A DNA stretch of 64,000 nt. It comes from Arthrobacter sp. B0490. Its GTDB lineage: Bacteria > Actinomycetota > Actinomycetes > Actinomycetales > Micrococcaceae. Position numbers and translations under genes: made by a program. The stretch spans positions 248,001 through 312,000 of the forward strand of contig NZ_PJIR01000004.1 of NCBI RefSeq assembly GCF_002929355.1, read 5' to 3'. Position 1 is the stretch's first letter. Each line of letters begins with the position of its first letter. The notes below the pieces were generated by a model. It saw only the letters and a program-made list of their open reading frames with translations. It did not search any database and was not told the DNA's origin. Below, one piece after another: positions 11,901-19,987 of the stretch.

Positions 11901-12598
11901 CCGTTCTCGCCGGCACCTGCCATGAGCTGGTCGAGCACGGAGAGGGAGTCACGCACCGACCCTCCGCCCGCCCGGATCACGAGCGAGAGCACGCCGGGTG
12001 CCACCGGCACGTTCTCCTGCCGGCAGAGCTGCTCCAGGTACGCCATGAGGGGTTCCGGCGGGACGAGCCGGAACGGGTAGTGGTGGGTACGCGAGCGGAT
12101 GGTGCCGATCACCTTGTCCGGCTCCGTGGTCGCGAAGATGAAGAGGATGTGCTCCGGCGGCTCCTCGACGATCTTCAGCAGTGCGTTGAAGCCCGCCGAC
12201 GTGACCATGTGGGCCTCGTCGATGATGAAGATTTTGAAGCGGTCCCGGACGGGTGCGAAGGTCGCGCGTTCACGGAGGTCACGGGCGTCGTCCACGCCAC
12301 CGTGGCTGGCGGCGTCGATCTCGATGACGTCGAGGCTGCCCGACCCGTTGCGGGCCAGTCCGACGCAGCTGTCGCACGTCCCGCAGGGCGTGGAGGTGGG
12401 GCCCTGGGCGCAGTTGAGGCAGCGGGCGAGGATGCGGGCCGAAGTGGTCTTGCCGCAGCCGCGGGGCCCGGAGAAGAGGTAGGCGTGGTTGATGCGGTCC
12501 TTGTCGATGGCCGCCATCAGGGGTTCGGTGACGTGCTCCTGGCCGATGACATCCGCGAAGGTCTCGGGACGGTAGCGACGGTAGAGGGCTGTACTCAC
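8933..12598 (-). CDS. dnaX: DNA polymerase III subunits gamma and tau
   Basis: Clamp-loader ATPase of 1,221 residues. The AAA+ module is at the N-terminus: Walker A GPRGCGKT at 44-51, zinc-binding Cys63, 72, 75 and 78, and DEAH-type Walker B (IIDEAHMV). The lid and collar domains extend to about residue 370. A Pro/Ala/Gly-rich linker covers about 385-670, then a conserved folded block ([19 protein letters not shown]) at about 674-755. A second disordered linker of nearly 400 residues precedes a charged, helical C-terminal tail. This is about twice the size of E. coli tau. No obvious slippery run is seen, so a separate short gamma form is not supported. The start overlaps the gluQRS stop by 4 bases. 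Confidence 0.96.
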   Translation of the reverse strand: MSTALYRRYRPETFADVIGQEHVTEPLMAAIDKDRINHAYLFSGPRGCGKTTSARILARCLNCAQGPTSTPCGTCDSCVGLARNGSGSLDVIEIDAASHGGVDDARDLRERATFAPVRDRFKIFIIDEAHMVTSAGFNALLKIVEEPPEHILFIFATTEPDKVIGTIRSRTHHYPFRLVPPEPLMAYLEQLCRQENVPVAPGVLSLVIRAGGGSVRDSLSVLDQLMAGAGENGLDYELAVSLLGYTHATLLDDVVESVAAEDAATVFNAVDRVIQTGHDPRRFVEDLLERFRDLIVINAVPEGASSILRGVPDDQLNRMRAQANQLGAGELSRAADVTNTALTEMTGATSPRLHLELLCARLLLPAADATVRGTLARVDRIERRLEYASGTPAAEPEETPKAPARPRLDVPRTAEEAAARWSLPSADPAAPAAAVPGAHSPAVPAASRGSRPGGAGAPEDSSPDWGGSWGVSTDSAFADSEQKDRPAGQPTTGEPVRTGDASPAAPAAAAPAAAPDPGVQTDGRTGEPAAERTAVDSAAADPAAPPAASGPPPEQPSTQAPLGARHSDGERTPARDDARGQDPTAPRQAAAEHGRRPDEPGAPGNGAPVRGESTGPSWGAPSRPQEAPAAAPQAAPQEPSRSAPEHGRPQQDARRPEQGQSGPQGQPSGSGGSVEMIRRAWPEIMDEVARIKRATWLIVNVSAKPRSFEGNQLVLAFANQGNAIGFQRGPHVDNVKQAIHTVLGLTCSIEAVHDAGGAGESGPKVPASQAAPGSNPGLATPVPAAARTAAEGARPGGAQAPADAGTADGTPRRSGPALSMAGNQPSAGGTPQERSETPAGAPSPGDSQERADTPAAAPPTAGASSPDASVSAAPPRTTTAPAAAGGPGPGTPESVATAPAAPPSAGAAPGGTPVAGGQTPSMPSRSGSHPAARPAPGGARSGDAPGPQDRTAGSTGRQHRPSGSGPRRGDGRGAGPTASSEPPASEAVSAWDPSMSDDSWALVEPPEEAFDPGGDWGPVPEDPYDRRPREPQGAAPARPAASPAAARTEVPAKAAPPSAAAPAAGPQHAPKAAARTAGPEPSRSVVWSPPVAPTSPDSTVPLSPAPPRGVAGTGPRGPVPDAPAGPAAATGSNGTAAPDRPAPAENIRQKPISRYQQLLDEAERKRAEEAAAARGAADRRFVEDEPSADDETLEESGLVGRTAIERILNGRLVEERSIDGQ

Positions 12599-13548
12599 GG
12601 GTGAACCTTATCGGTTGGTGCTGACGGTTTGCATGCCGGGCCGGCGGAGGGGGAGATCAGCGTCGCGGGGTCCACGATCCAGGGATCACGTGGCAACCGG
12701 ACGGGGTCGAAGGACGCGAGGGCCGCCTCGAGCGGTCCTCCGGGAAGGCCCAGCGAGGCGAGGATGGTGTCCAGCACGGCACGCGACGACCGGCCCAGCC
12801 CGGCGAGATCCTCCAGTGTCACAGCGCCGTCCCGTTTTGCCAAGCGACTACCTCCGGCCGTGACGGCCAGGGGCACGTGGGCGTAGGTGGGGGCCGGCAG
12901 CCCGAGCAGCGAGGCCAGGTAGGCCTGGCGCGGAGCGGACTCGAGCAGGTCCTCCCCCCGCACCACCTGATCGATGCCTTGGGCGGCGTCGTCGACGACG
13001 ACGGCGAGGTTGTAGGCGACCACGCCGTCGTTCCTCCGCAGCACGACATCGTCCACCGGGGCCGAGACCTCCCCCGCCAGCAGGTCATGGACCGTCCAGG
13101 TACCGACGGCGGAGGCCAGGCGCAGCGCCGGACGCCGCTGCGCCCGCCGTCGTTCCCGCTCGTCCCCGCCGAGTCCCCGGCAGGTGCCCGGGTAGAAGCC
13201 GGGGCGACCGTGCGGGGCGCTCGCGGCGTCGGCGACGTCCCGTCGCGAGCAGAAGCACTCGTACACCAGTCCCTGTGCCTGCAACCGGTCGAGGGCCTGC
13301 CCGTAGCGGTCGGCCTGCTCGCTCTGGCGGAGGACGGGTGTGTCGGATGTGATCCCCAGCGCGGCCAGTTCGGCCAGCTGCTCAGCCTCGGCCCCGGCGC
13401 GGACGCGGTCGAGGTCCTCGACGCGGATCAGGAAGCTCCTGCCCGTGGACCGGGCGAACAGCCAGGCGACGACGGCCGTGCGGAGGTTTCCGACGTGCAG
13501 CCGTCCGGAGGGACTGGGGGCAAACCGGCCGGCGCCCTTGCCTGCCAC
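12595..13548 (-). CDS. gluQ: Glutamyl-Q tRNA(Asp) synthetase
   Basis: A 317-residue truncated GluRS paralogue that attaches glutamate to the queuosine base of tRNA-Asp. It has a class I HIGH-type motif ([13 protein letters not shown]), the family zinc site (CFC followed by YPGTC) and a KMSKS-like LAKRDGA. It lacks the anticodon-binding domain of full GluRS, which fits GluQRS. The tgt gene for queuine insertion lies 10 kb away on the same strand, consistent with queuosine-modified tRNAs here. It is translationally coupled to dnaX (ATGA overlap at 12595-12598). Confidence 0.93.
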   Translation of the reverse strand: MAGKGAGRFAPSPSGRLHVGNLRTAVVAWLFARSTGRSFLIRVEDLDRVRAGAEAEQLAELAALGITSDTPVLRQSEQADRYGQALDRLQAQGLVYECFCSRRDVADAASAPHGRPGFYPGTCRGLGGDERERRRAQRRPALRLASAVGTWTVHDLLAGEVSAPVDDVVLRRNDGVVAYNLAVVVDDAAQGIDQVVRGEDLLESAPRQAYLASLLGLPAPTYAHVPLAVTAGGSRLAKRDGAVTLEDLAGLGRSSRAVLDTILASLGLPGGPLEAALASFDPVRLPRDPWIVDPATLISPSAGPACKPSAPTDKVHP

Positions 13549-13577
13549 GTCCGACCTCCCGCTGCGCTCGCTTAAAG

Positions 13578-13674
13578 TGAAGACCCCCCATGCACCTGCC
13601 AGAGCCCGCTTACCCTTGCTACCTTCCGGTCCTGGGGGAGTTCACAGGGTGACACCACATGAGGGGCCGGGAAA
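13578..13674 (-). ncRNA. ffs: Signal recognition particle RNA, short bacterial type
   Basis: On the minus strand the diagnostic SRP apical core (GACCGGAAGGTAGCAAGGG) is present. The transcript ends pair: an 11-base 5' segment (13658-13668) matches 13582-13592, with G-U pairs, to form the long hairpin of about 95 nt. A TAGACT -10-like hexamer (13676-13681) lies about 7 bases before the expected 5' end. The exact ends are inferred from the pairing. The RNA partners Ffh in co-translational targeting of membrane and secreted proteins. It lies 30 bp upstream of gluQRS. Confidence 0.92.
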
Positions 13675-13796
13675 TAGTCTACACAGGAGCATGCGCGGCT
13701 TTCGAATCGGCGGCAGGCGGCAGCCGGACGGCCTGCGCGAGGGGGCGATTCGGCAGGATGCCCTTGTATGGGTATTCTGGTATCTGCTCCAAATGA

Positions 13797-13881
13797 GGAG
13801 GATTCGCCTAGCGGCCTATGGCGCACGCCTGGAACGCGTGTTGGGTTCACGCCCTCGGGGGTTCAAATCCCCCATCCTCCG
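13797..13881 (+). tRNA. tRNA-Ser (anticodon GGA)
   Basis: Acceptor GGAGGAT pairs with ATCCTCC (13874-13880), followed by discriminator G. The anticodon stem CACGC/GCGTG holds loop CTGGAAC, giving anticodon GGA. The 16-base variable arm is the serine hallmark, and the T-arm is GGGGG-TTCAAAT-CCCCC. CCA is not encoded. It reads UCC and UCU codons. Confidence 0.95.
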
Positions 13882-13896
13882 CTCGAAGCACACAGC

Positions 13897-13924
13897 TGAA
13901 CCCCGGCCCCGCGGCCGGGGTTCA
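13897..13924 (+). terminator. Terminator of tRNA-Ser(GGA), possibly bidirectional
   Basis: A perfect 12-bp inverted repeat (TGAACCCCGGCC and its complement) with a 4-base CCGC loop starts 15 bases after the tRNA. It also lies just past the stop of the leftward DUF2236 gene, so it could end transcripts from both sides. Confidence 0.75.
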
Positions 13925-13929
13925 GCCGG

Positions 13930-14847
13930 TTAAGCCCTCGACGGGTCGGCGGTGCCGGTCACGCGGCGGATGCGCTTCTTCGCAGCCGCCTCCGCGGGGC
14001 CCTCGGGTCCGAGCCCCAGCCGGATCACCCCGAGGACGATCCTCACCGCCGTGCGGATCGGCAGGGGGATCGGGCCCAGCGACGGCACCCGGAGGCCGAG
14101 CAGCTCCCGATGCCTCGGTTCGAGGGTGGCCACCGCCCCGGCCAACAGGATCTGGTAGCCGAGCCGCTGGGAGCGCGGGAGCGGTGGACGGCGGATGTAG
14201 GTCAGCGCCTCCTGCACCTGGTCGCTGTTCCTGAGTTCCGCGTCGAACGCCGCGAGCTGCGACCGGAGCTCCGCCTCGGACCGGGGCGGGTCCTCGAGAC
14301 CCATCAGGTGCCCCGCCTGGGCCCATTCCGCGACGTACCGGTCCACGCCGCCCGGGATGGCGCCGCCGTACGCGGCGTGGGCGGCGACGAAGGCGTCGGT
14401 GAAGGCCAGGTGCACCCAGCGGGTGAGATCGGGGTCGGCAGCGGAGTAGGGCCGTTCCGCGCCCCGGCTGTCGGTGTACGTGCCCTTGACGCGGGTGTGG
14501 AGGCGCTGGACGAACGCCGACCCCTCCTGTGCAGCCACCTTCGAGCCGTAGGTGACGGTGAAGATCCAGCGGATGGTGTTGGCGAGGCGGCCGAGGGGCT
14601 CCTCGCGGAAACTGGAGTGCGCATGGACACCCGCCATCGCGCCCGGGTGCAGCGCCTGCAGCAGCAGGGCGCGGATGCCCGCCACCGTGGGGGTCATCGA
14701 ACTGTGCACCGTCCAGACCGCCGAACCGACGGGGAAGTAGCCGGCGTCATCGCCCTTCTCGAACTCGAACTGCCACTGCGGGATGCTGGGATCGCCGTCC
14801 GTGAAGGTGGTTCGGAGCTGCAACTTCCACGTGTCGATGATTCCCAT
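13930..14847 (-). CDS. Oxygenase MpaB/DUF2236 family protein
   Basis: A 305-residue protein with the DUF2236 signature: an early LLLQALHPGAMAGVHAHS block, then FTVTYGSKVAAQ and WVHLAFTDAFVAAHAAYGG. The conserved His in LHPGAMAGVHAHS and in WVHLAF are the positions that ligate haem in characterised members of this family (latex clearing protein, MpaB-type oxygenases); assigning this role here is inference. The substrate is unknown. ATG 14847 has AGGATAGG upstream; longer readings run into the promoter region shared with the divergent peroxidase gene. Confidence 0.85.
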   Translation of the reverse strand: MGIIDTWKLQLRTTFTDGDPSIPQWQFEFEKGDDAGYFPVGSAVWTVHSSMTPTVAGIRALLLQALHPGAMAGVHAHSSFREEPLGRLANTIRWIFTVTYGSKVAAQEGSAFVQRLHTRVKGTYTDSRGAERPYSAADPDLTRWVHLAFTDAFVAAHAAYGGAIPGGVDRYVAEWAQAGHLMGLEDPPRSEAELRSQLAAFDAELRNSDQVQEALTYIRRPPLPRSQRLGYQILLAGAVATLEPRHRELLGLRVPSLGPIPLPIRTAVRIVLGVIRLGLGPEGPAEAAAKKRIRRVTGTADPSRA

Positions 14848-15006
14848 GCGACGACCTATCCTGTTGATGACGTGGGGCCTCCCCGGCCGTCGTTCCTTCC
14901 AACGTATTCCCGCGCCCGTTTGCTCCTGCCACGCCCGCCGACCCGGGACCATCCGTCCCGCGGAGCGGAACGAAGCAGGAGGACCATCACCTACCAGGGA
15001 GCAGCC

Positions 15007-15510
15007 ATGTCCTCGTCGGACCTGTACGACATCGACCTCACCATGAACGACGGCGCCCGGAAGTCCTTCGGCGACTACCGCGGGCAGCCCGTCCTGGTGG
15101 TGAACGTGGCGTCGAAGTGCGGCTTCACCCCCCAGTACGCCGGGCTCGAGGAGCTCCACGGCAAGTACGCGGAGGAGGGCCTGGTGGTGCTCGGCATGCC
15201 CTGCAACCAGTTCATGGGCCAGGAGCCGGGCACCGACGGCGAGATCGCCGAGTTCTGCTCCACGACGTTCGGCGTCACGTTCCCCCTGCTGTCGAAGGGC
15301 GACGTCCGCGGGAAGGACCAGCACCCGCTCTACGGGCAGCTGACGAAGTTCAGGAACGGTGTCCTACCCGGGCTCGTGAAATGGAACTTCGAGAAGTTCC
15401 TCGTGAACCGGGAGGGGGACGTCGTCGCACGCTTCGCCCCCACCGTGGAACCCGACGCCCCCGAGGTCGTCGCGGCGATCGAGGACGTCCTGGCGCGTCC
15501 GGCCGCCTGA
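15007..15510 (+). CDS. Glutathione peroxidase family protein (thiol peroxidase)
   Basis: A 167-residue peroxidase with cysteine in place of selenocysteine: Cys38 in SKCGFTPQY. The other catalytic positions are visible as Gln68 (PCNQF) and Trp126-Asn127 (KWNFEKFLV). Cys84 (FCSTTFGVTFPL) is a candidate resolving cysteine, which suggests use of thioredoxin or mycothiol-linked reductants, since actinobacteria generally lack glutathione. The protein is cytoplasmic, with no signal peptide. GGGAGCAGCC precedes ATG 15007. Confidence 0.94.
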   Translation: MSSSDLYDIDLTMNDGARKSFGDYRGQPVLVVNVASKCGFTPQYAGLEELHGKYAEEGLVVLGMPCNQFMGQEPGTDGEIAEFCSTTFGVTFPLLSKGDVRGKDQHPLYGQLTKFRNGVLPGLVKWNFEKFLVNREGDVVARFAPTVEPDAPEVVAAIEDVLARPAA

Positions 15511-15537
15511 CGTGCCGTCGGCGCGGCGCGCCGGGCG

Positions 15538-16458
15538 TCAGCCCAGGGAGGCGACGCAGCGGGTGAGGAAGGCGGCGCCCGCCTCCTCGTGGATCAGCGT
15601 GCCCTCGGTCAGCACCTCGTAGGGCTTCGCGGGGATCCCGTCGGCGGGCCGCACGTCCACGTGCGCGACGTCGAACCCCTGGTCGTGCAGGTAGTCCGCC
15701 ATGGCGTAGTCGGTGCGGGAGTCGCCGACCGTCCGCCACGTCCGCGGGATGTCCATGAGCGGGGCGATGAGCGTGAGGGCGCGCTCCGCGCCGACATCCT
15801 TGCCGACGCGCACGGATTCGATGTCCGTGGAGATGATGGTCGGATCCACCCGGTAGTGGATGTCCCCGCTGCTGTCCGGTTCCTCGCGGTCCAGCCGGCA
15901 GGCGCCCATGTCGTGGCTGTGCATGATGTCCAGGGCGTCGCTGTCGAAGGCACGCTGCCCCTCGAGGTAGTCGGCGTTCGTCGCGTCGAGGGACTGCTCG
16001 ACCGACACCATGGCGAGTTTGGTCTCGTCGAAGAACATGAGGGACGAGTACTTCTCCTCGACGAGGTCCCGGACGTCGTCGGCGAAGCTGCCCGGCAGGG
16101 CGAGCTCGCGGTCGACGAAGACCTGCCCTGCGCCGTCGGCGGTGAACGAGAACCACGTGGCGCCCTTCTCGCAGACCGCGTGGAAGGTGACCCCGGCCGG
16201 GATGCCCCGGGCGAGCATCGGCTCCATGACCTGTTCCCTGATGAAGGCGTCCGAGCGGCCGGTGTTGAAGACGACGGGCCACCCGGCGGCGGCGAGCGTC
16301 AGCAGGTCGGCGATGATGCCGTCCGGCACGGTGCGCGTGACGGGGCTCGCCACCGGGCCGTCGACGTCGAGCAGCAGCCCCTGGGCCGGCCTTCCGTCTC
16401 CGGGCGCGGGGGCGGAGGGAGCGTCGGGGAGCAGGTCGATCGGGGCATCCGTAGGCAT
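15538..16458 (-). CDS. HAD-superfamily hydrolase
   Basis: A 306-residue HAD phosphatase. Motif I is LLLDVDGP (Asp31 and Asp33), motif II is the VFNTGRSD Thr, and motif IV is GDSRTDYAMADYL near residue 255. The large central insertion is a cap domain of the sugar-phosphatase-like type. The substrate is not evident. The N-terminal 25 residues are Pro/Ala-rich and unlikely to be folded. The start at 16458 is the ATG closest to the conserved domain. It is divergent from a ribokinase with 85 bp between starts, so a link to sugar-phosphate metabolism is possible but unproven. Confidence 0.85.
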   Translation of the reverse strand: MPTDAPIDLLPDAPSAPAPGDGRPAQGLLLDVDGPVASPVTRTVPDGIIADLLTLAAAGWPVVFNTGRSDAFIREQVMEPMLARGIPAGVTFHAVCEKGATWFSFTADGAGQVFVDRELALPGSFADDVRDLVEEKYSSLMFFDETKLAMVSVEQSLDATNADYLEGQRAFDSDALDIMHSHDMGACRLDREEPDSSGDIHYRVDPTIISTDIESVRVGKDVGAERALTLIAPLMDIPRTWRTVGDSRTDYAMADYLHDQGFDVAHVDVRPADGIPAKPYEVLTEGTLIHEEAGAAFLTRCVASLG

Positions 16459-16543
16459 GGTCCCATTATGTTCCCGAGCCGCTCCTGACTCGTAGTCGGC
16501 CCCTGTCCCGGGCGCTCCCGCGTCCCGTGGGAGACTGCTGGGC

Positions 16544-17479
16544 ATGAGTACCACCCCGGGCATCGTCGTCGTGGGGTCCGTCAACGCGGACCTCGTGGTC
16601 ACCCTCGAACGCCATCCCCGACCCGGCGAGACCGTCCTGGGCCGGACGATGACCGTGCTGCCCGGCGGCAAGGGCGCGAACCAGGCGGTGGCCGCGGCGC
16701 GGCTCGGCGCCGGCGTCGTCCTAGTCGGAGCCGTGGGAACGGACGCGTACGCGGACACGGCGCTCTCGGCGCTGACCGAGGCGGGCGTCGACCTGGGTGC
16801 GCTCCGGCGGATCGGCGGCAGCACCGGTATCGCCGTCGTCGAGGTGTCCGACGACGGCGAGAACACCATCGTGGTGCTGCCCGGCGCCAACGCCCATATG
16901 ACGCCGGAGCTCGTCGCCGCATCGGCCGCCGTGATCGGTGGGGCCGCCGTCGTCGTCGTCCAGGGCGAACTGCCGGCCGGCGCGACCGAGGCGGCCGTCC
17001 GGGCCGCATCCGGGCGCGTGATCGTCAACCTCGCGCCTGTCGGGCCGGTCGACCCGGAGGCGCTCCTGCGTGCGGATCCGCTGGTCGTCAACGAACACGA
17101 GGGCGCACTGGTCCTGGCGCAGCTCGGGGGAGGGGAGGCGTCGGGCCACCGGGCCGTGGTGGAGGCACTGCTCGGGTGCGGCTTCGCGTCGGTGGTCATG
17201 ACGCTCGGCGCCGCCGGTGCACTCGTGTCCGACGGCGGTCCCGTCCTGGCGGTGGCCGCGCCCCGCGTCGACCCGGTCGACACGACCGGTGCGGGCGATG
17301 CCTTCGTCGGCGCCCTCGCCGCACGGCTCGCGGACGGCGACCCGCTCGCGGACGCCGTCCGGTTCGCCGTGCAGGTCGGGTCCTACGCCGTCCGGCACGC
17401 GGGCGCACAGCCCTCCTACCCGACGCTCGACGACGGGCTCCCCGCACTGCCCGCGGACGTGCCGCGGCATGACCTTTGA
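16544..17479 (+). CDS. rbsK: Ribokinase (PfkB family)
   Basis: A 311-residue PfkB-fold sugar kinase. The N-terminal GSVNADLVVTLERHPRPGET and GGKGANQAVAAARLG segments are characteristic of ribokinases. The C-terminal signature DTTGAGDAFVGAL holds the catalytic base Asp252 and the anion hole. ATP-dependent phosphorylation of ribose to ribose-5-phosphate is the likely reaction. No ribose transporter or rbsD lies next to it. Confidence 0.92.
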   Translation: MSTTPGIVVVGSVNADLVVTLERHPRPGETVLGRTMTVLPGGKGANQAVAAARLGAGVVLVGAVGTDAYADTALSALTEAGVDLGALRRIGGSTGIAVVEVSDDGENTIVVLPGANAHMTPELVAASAAVIGGAAVVVVQGELPAGATEAAVRAASGRVIVNLAPVGPVDPEALLRADPLVVNEHEGALVLAQLGGGEASGHRAVVEALLGCGFASVVMTLGAAGALVSDGGPVLAVAAPRVDPVDTTGAGDAFVGALAARLADGDPLADAVRFAVQVGSYAVRHAGAQPSYPTLDDGLPALPADVPRHDL

Positions 17480-17547
17480 GCCGCGGGATGGTGGCATCGA
17501 GCCCCCTCGCGTTCCCATTGGCTGAAGCAACAACCTAGGCTGTAGCA

Positions 17548-17847
17548 GTGATCTTCAAAGCAGTGCGCGACGGACGGCCCTACCCGGACCACGGACATGT
17601 GACCCCCAGGGACTGGGCGGAAGTAGCTCCCCGGCAGGTGCGGCTCGACGAACTCGTGACCACCAAGACCACCCTGGACCTCGAGGCGCTCCTCGCGGAG
17701 GACTCGACGTTCTTCGGCGATCTCTTCCCGCACGTGGTGCTGTGGAACGACGTCATGTACCTGGAGGACGGCCTGCACCGCGCGGTCCGGACCGCCCTGC
17801 ACCAGCGGAGCATCCTGCACGCGCGAGTCCTCGTGCTCGATGACTGA
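17548..17847 (+). CDS. Small conserved actinobacterial protein, function unknown
   Basis: A 99-residue protein beginning with GTG at 17548 (MIFKAVRDGRPYPDHG). It contains DLEALLAEDSTFFGDLFPHVVLWNDVMYLEDGLHRA and ends VLVLDD. Similar actinobacterial proteins are sometimes labelled VapB-like antitoxins by automated pipelines, but no VapC/PIN toxin lies nearby and I see no DNA-binding motif, so I do not adopt that role. The stop overlaps the LytR_C gene by 8 bases, so the two are probably co-expressed. Confidence 0.8.
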   Translation: MIFKAVRDGRPYPDHGHVTPRDWAEVAPRQVRLDELVTTKTTLDLEALLAEDSTFFGDLFPHVVLWNDVMYLEDGLHRAVRTALHQRSILHARVLVLDD

Positions 17848-18541
17848 GCAGGAATCGCCCCGGCGGCAGCGGCCTGAGGACTCGCCGCGCCAGCAGCGGG
17901 CGCAGGCCAGGCGGGACCCGACCGAGTGGCACGGCCACCGCATCGTCACCGAGACCGATCTCGGCACCGTCTTCGAGGAGGACGACGCCGCCCGGAGGCG
18001 GCGCATCTCCATGCGCAGGATCCGGCACGGGATCGTGCTGGTGCTGCTCGTCGGACTGGTCGGGGCCGGCATCGTCGTGGCCCTCGGCCTCGTGCGCGGC
18101 GACATCAGGATCGGTTCCTCCGAGGCAATCCCGGAGCCCACGTCGACGTGCCCTGCCGGGCCGTTCGACTACCAGGATCCGAGCGCGATCACCGTCAACG
18201 TCTACAACGGCACGAATATCGACGGTCTCGCCGGTACGGCCGCCGAGCAGCTCCGCGGGCGGGCGTTCGCGGTGCGCGACATCGGCAACCGCGAGGGGGG
18301 ATCCTCCGCCGTGTTCATCGTCTCGGGCGAGGGCGGACGCGCCAACGCGTTCACGCTGCAGCGTACGTTCCCCGACTCGATCTACGTGCCGGACGAGCGG
18401 GAGGACAGGACGGTCGACGTCGTCCTCGGCTCCTCCTTCGCCGGCCTCGTGCCGCCGGAGAAGGTGGACATCACCCCGGCAGGGCTCACCTGCGCGCCCG
18501 AGGAGGGCGTGACGCCCACCCCGGCGCCCTCGGCTCCGTAG
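17840..18541 (+). CDS. LytR C-terminal domain membrane protein
   Basis: A 233-residue protein with an Arg-rich cytoplasmic N-terminus (1-60), one transmembrane helix at about 63-86, and an external LytR_C domain (about 110-215: VNVYNGTNIDGLAGTAAEQL, DIGNREGG, VDVVLGSSFAGL). In actinobacteria such stand-alone LytR_C proteins are envelope-associated; the molecular role is unknown. It lacks the LytR-CpsA-Psr transferase domain, so it does not itself attach polymers. The tail is Pro/Ala/Thr-rich. A 14-bp palindrome (18537-18550) spans the stop codon. Confidence 0.88.
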   Translation: MTEQESPRRQRPEDSPRQQRAQARRDPTEWHGHRIVTETDLGTVFEEDDAARRRRISMRRIRHGIVLVLLVGLVGAGIVVALGLVRGDIRIGSSEAIPEPTSTCPAGPFDYQDPSAITVNVYNGTNIDGLAGTAAEQLRGRAFAVRDIGNREGGSSAVFIVSGEGGRANAFTLQRTFPDSIYVPDEREDRTVDVVLGSSFAGLVPPEKVDITPAGLTCAPEEGVTPTPAPSAP

Positions 18542-18590
18542 GCGCCTACGGGGTTCCCGACCCTGCGCTCGTTCACGCCGTCGCGGCGGG

Positions 18591-19142
18591 TCAGGACGGC
18601 GCGCGGTTCCGTACCGCCCGACGACGGACCGCCAGCGGGTAGACGACCCACAGCAGCAGCACCACGAGCAGGACCGACCCCGCCACGACGAGGCCGGAAA
18701 GCCGGCCGACCACGAGGTCGAAGATCAGCCAGGCGGTGCCCGCGAGGACGAGCCCCACGAGGGCGATGGTCGCCTGGATGATGATCGCGGTGTGCCGGAC
18801 GAGCGTCGCCTTCACGCGCAGGCCGAACAGGACGCGATGCAGGTTGACCGACGACAGCACCAGGGCCGTGATCAGCGCCGACAGGCAGACGAGGCCCAGG
18901 TAGACCATCACCTGGGTGTCGTCGAGCTCGGCGAAGCGGCTCTGGAACGGCAGGGTCAGCAGGAATCCGGTCAGGATCTGGATGCCGGTCTGCATGACGC
19001 GCAGCTCCTGCAGCATCTCCTGCCAGTTCCGGTCGAGGCGCTGGTTGCTGCTCTCGCCCCGTCCGTCGTCCGGCACCGACCCGCCCGCGACGTCGTCGGA
19101 CGAGCCGGGCTCCTCGTCGTACGGGTCCGCCGCTGTGCTCAC
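18591..19142 (-). CDS. DUF6328-like four-helix membrane protein
   Basis: A 183-residue membrane protein with four predicted helices. The soluble N-terminus (about 1-50, acidic) leads into WQEMLQELRVMQTGIQILTGFLLTLPFQSRF, the conserved entry of this family. Three more helices follow (VMVYLGLVCLSALITALVL; HTAIIIQATIALVGLVLAG; GLVVAGSVLLVVLLLWVVYP). The function is unknown. GTG 19142 has GGAGGCGCATC upstream and sits 19 bases after thiD, so it closes the TetR-headed operon. Confidence 0.82.
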   Translation of the reverse strand: MSTAADPYDEEPGSSDDVAGGSVPDDGRGESSNQRLDRNWQEMLQELRVMQTGIQILTGFLLTLPFQSRFAELDDTQVMVYLGLVCLSALITALVLSSVNLHRVLFGLRVKATLVRHTAIIIQATIALVGLVLAGTAWLIFDLVVGRLSGLVVAGSVLLVVLLLWVVYPLAVRRRAVRNRAPS

Positions 19143-19161
19143 GATGCGCCTCCGTCCGCCG

Positions 19162-19983
19162 CTAGGAGTGCGCGCCGCCCTGCCACACGGCGTCGAACGG
19201 GGCGTTGGACGCGACACGGTTGCGGATGCCCTCCGTCACGAAGCCCTTGGCGGTGCGGGCGGCGTCGAGCGGTGCCGCACCCTTGGCGAGTTCCGCGGCG
19301 ATCGCCGCAGCCAGGGTGCAGCCGGCGCCGCTGACGGCGACCTCGCCGACCTTCGGCGCGGACAGCACCTCGAGGGTCTCGCCGTCGAAGTAGACGTCGA
19401 CGGCGTCCGGGCCCTCGAGGCGCACGCCGCCCTTGGCGAGGACGACGGCGCCGCTCTGGCGGTGGATGATGCGGGCCGCTTCCTTGAGGTCGTCGAGGGA
19501 CCCGATGGTGATTCCCGAGAGGGACTCCGCCTCGAAATGGTTGGGGGTCACGAAGGTGGCCAGCGGCAGGATGTTCGCCTTCAGTGCCTGGTCGGTGTCG
19601 AGGGCGGCGCCGGGCTCCTGTCCCTTGCAGATCAGCACCGGGTCGAGGACCACGTTGTCCCACTCCTGGCTCTTCAGCGCCGTGGCCACGGTGTCGATGG
19701 TCGCCGGCGTGCCCAGCATGCCGAGCTTGACCGTGCGGAGGGGGTAGCAGGACTGGATGGCCTCGAGCTGGTCGGCGATGACCTGCTGGTCCACGGGTAC
19801 GAAGCGGTGCTGCCACTCGTTCTTCGGGTCGAAGGAGACGATGCAGGTCAGCGCCACGATGCCGTAGACCCCGAGCTCCTGGAACGTCTTGAGGTCCGCC
19901 TGCGCGCCGGCGCCGCCCGTCGCCTCGGATCCGGCGATGGTCAGGGTGACGGCGGGGGGTGCGGGGGTCTGGGTCTCGGACAT
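19162..19983 (-). CDS. thiD: Hydroxymethylpyrimidine/pyridoxal kinase-like protein
   Basis: A 273-residue ribokinase-superfamily enzyme of the ThiD/PdxK type: ATP-dependent phosphorylation of HMP(-P) for thiamine or of pyridoxal-type substrates. Visible features are TIAGSEATGGAGAQADLKTF at the start, VLDPVLICKG, TPNHFEAESLSG and the anion-hole signature SGAGCTLAAAIAAEL. The GAGC form with EATGG instead of DSSGG fits the ThiD-like pyridoxal kinases better than classical ThiD, so the true substrate is uncertain. No TPP riboswitch or other thi genes are nearby. The stop of the preceding gene is 4 bases upstream. Confidence 0.85.
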   Translation of the reverse strand: MSETQTPAPPAVTLTIAGSEATGGAGAQADLKTFQELGVYGIVALTCIVSFDPKNEWQHRFVPVDQQVIADQLEAIQSCYPLRTVKLGMLGTPATIDTVATALKSQEWDNVVLDPVLICKGQEPGAALDTDQALKANILPLATFVTPNHFEAESLSGITIGSLDDLKEAARIIHRQSGAVVLAKGGVRLEGPDAVDVYFDGETLEVLSAPKVGEVAVSGAGCTLAAAIAAELAKGAAPLDAARTAKGFVTEGIRNRVASNAPFDAVWQGGAHS

Positions 19984-19987
19984 CTCC

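Noticed and set aside
8933..12598. A programmed frameshift making a short gamma subunit of DnaX
   Set aside because: No A-rich slippery run or suitable stem-loop is seen near the end of the AAA+ part.
17548..18541. A VapBC-type toxin-antitoxin pair
   Set aside because: The small gene has no partner with PIN-domain features; the next gene is a membrane LytR_C protein.
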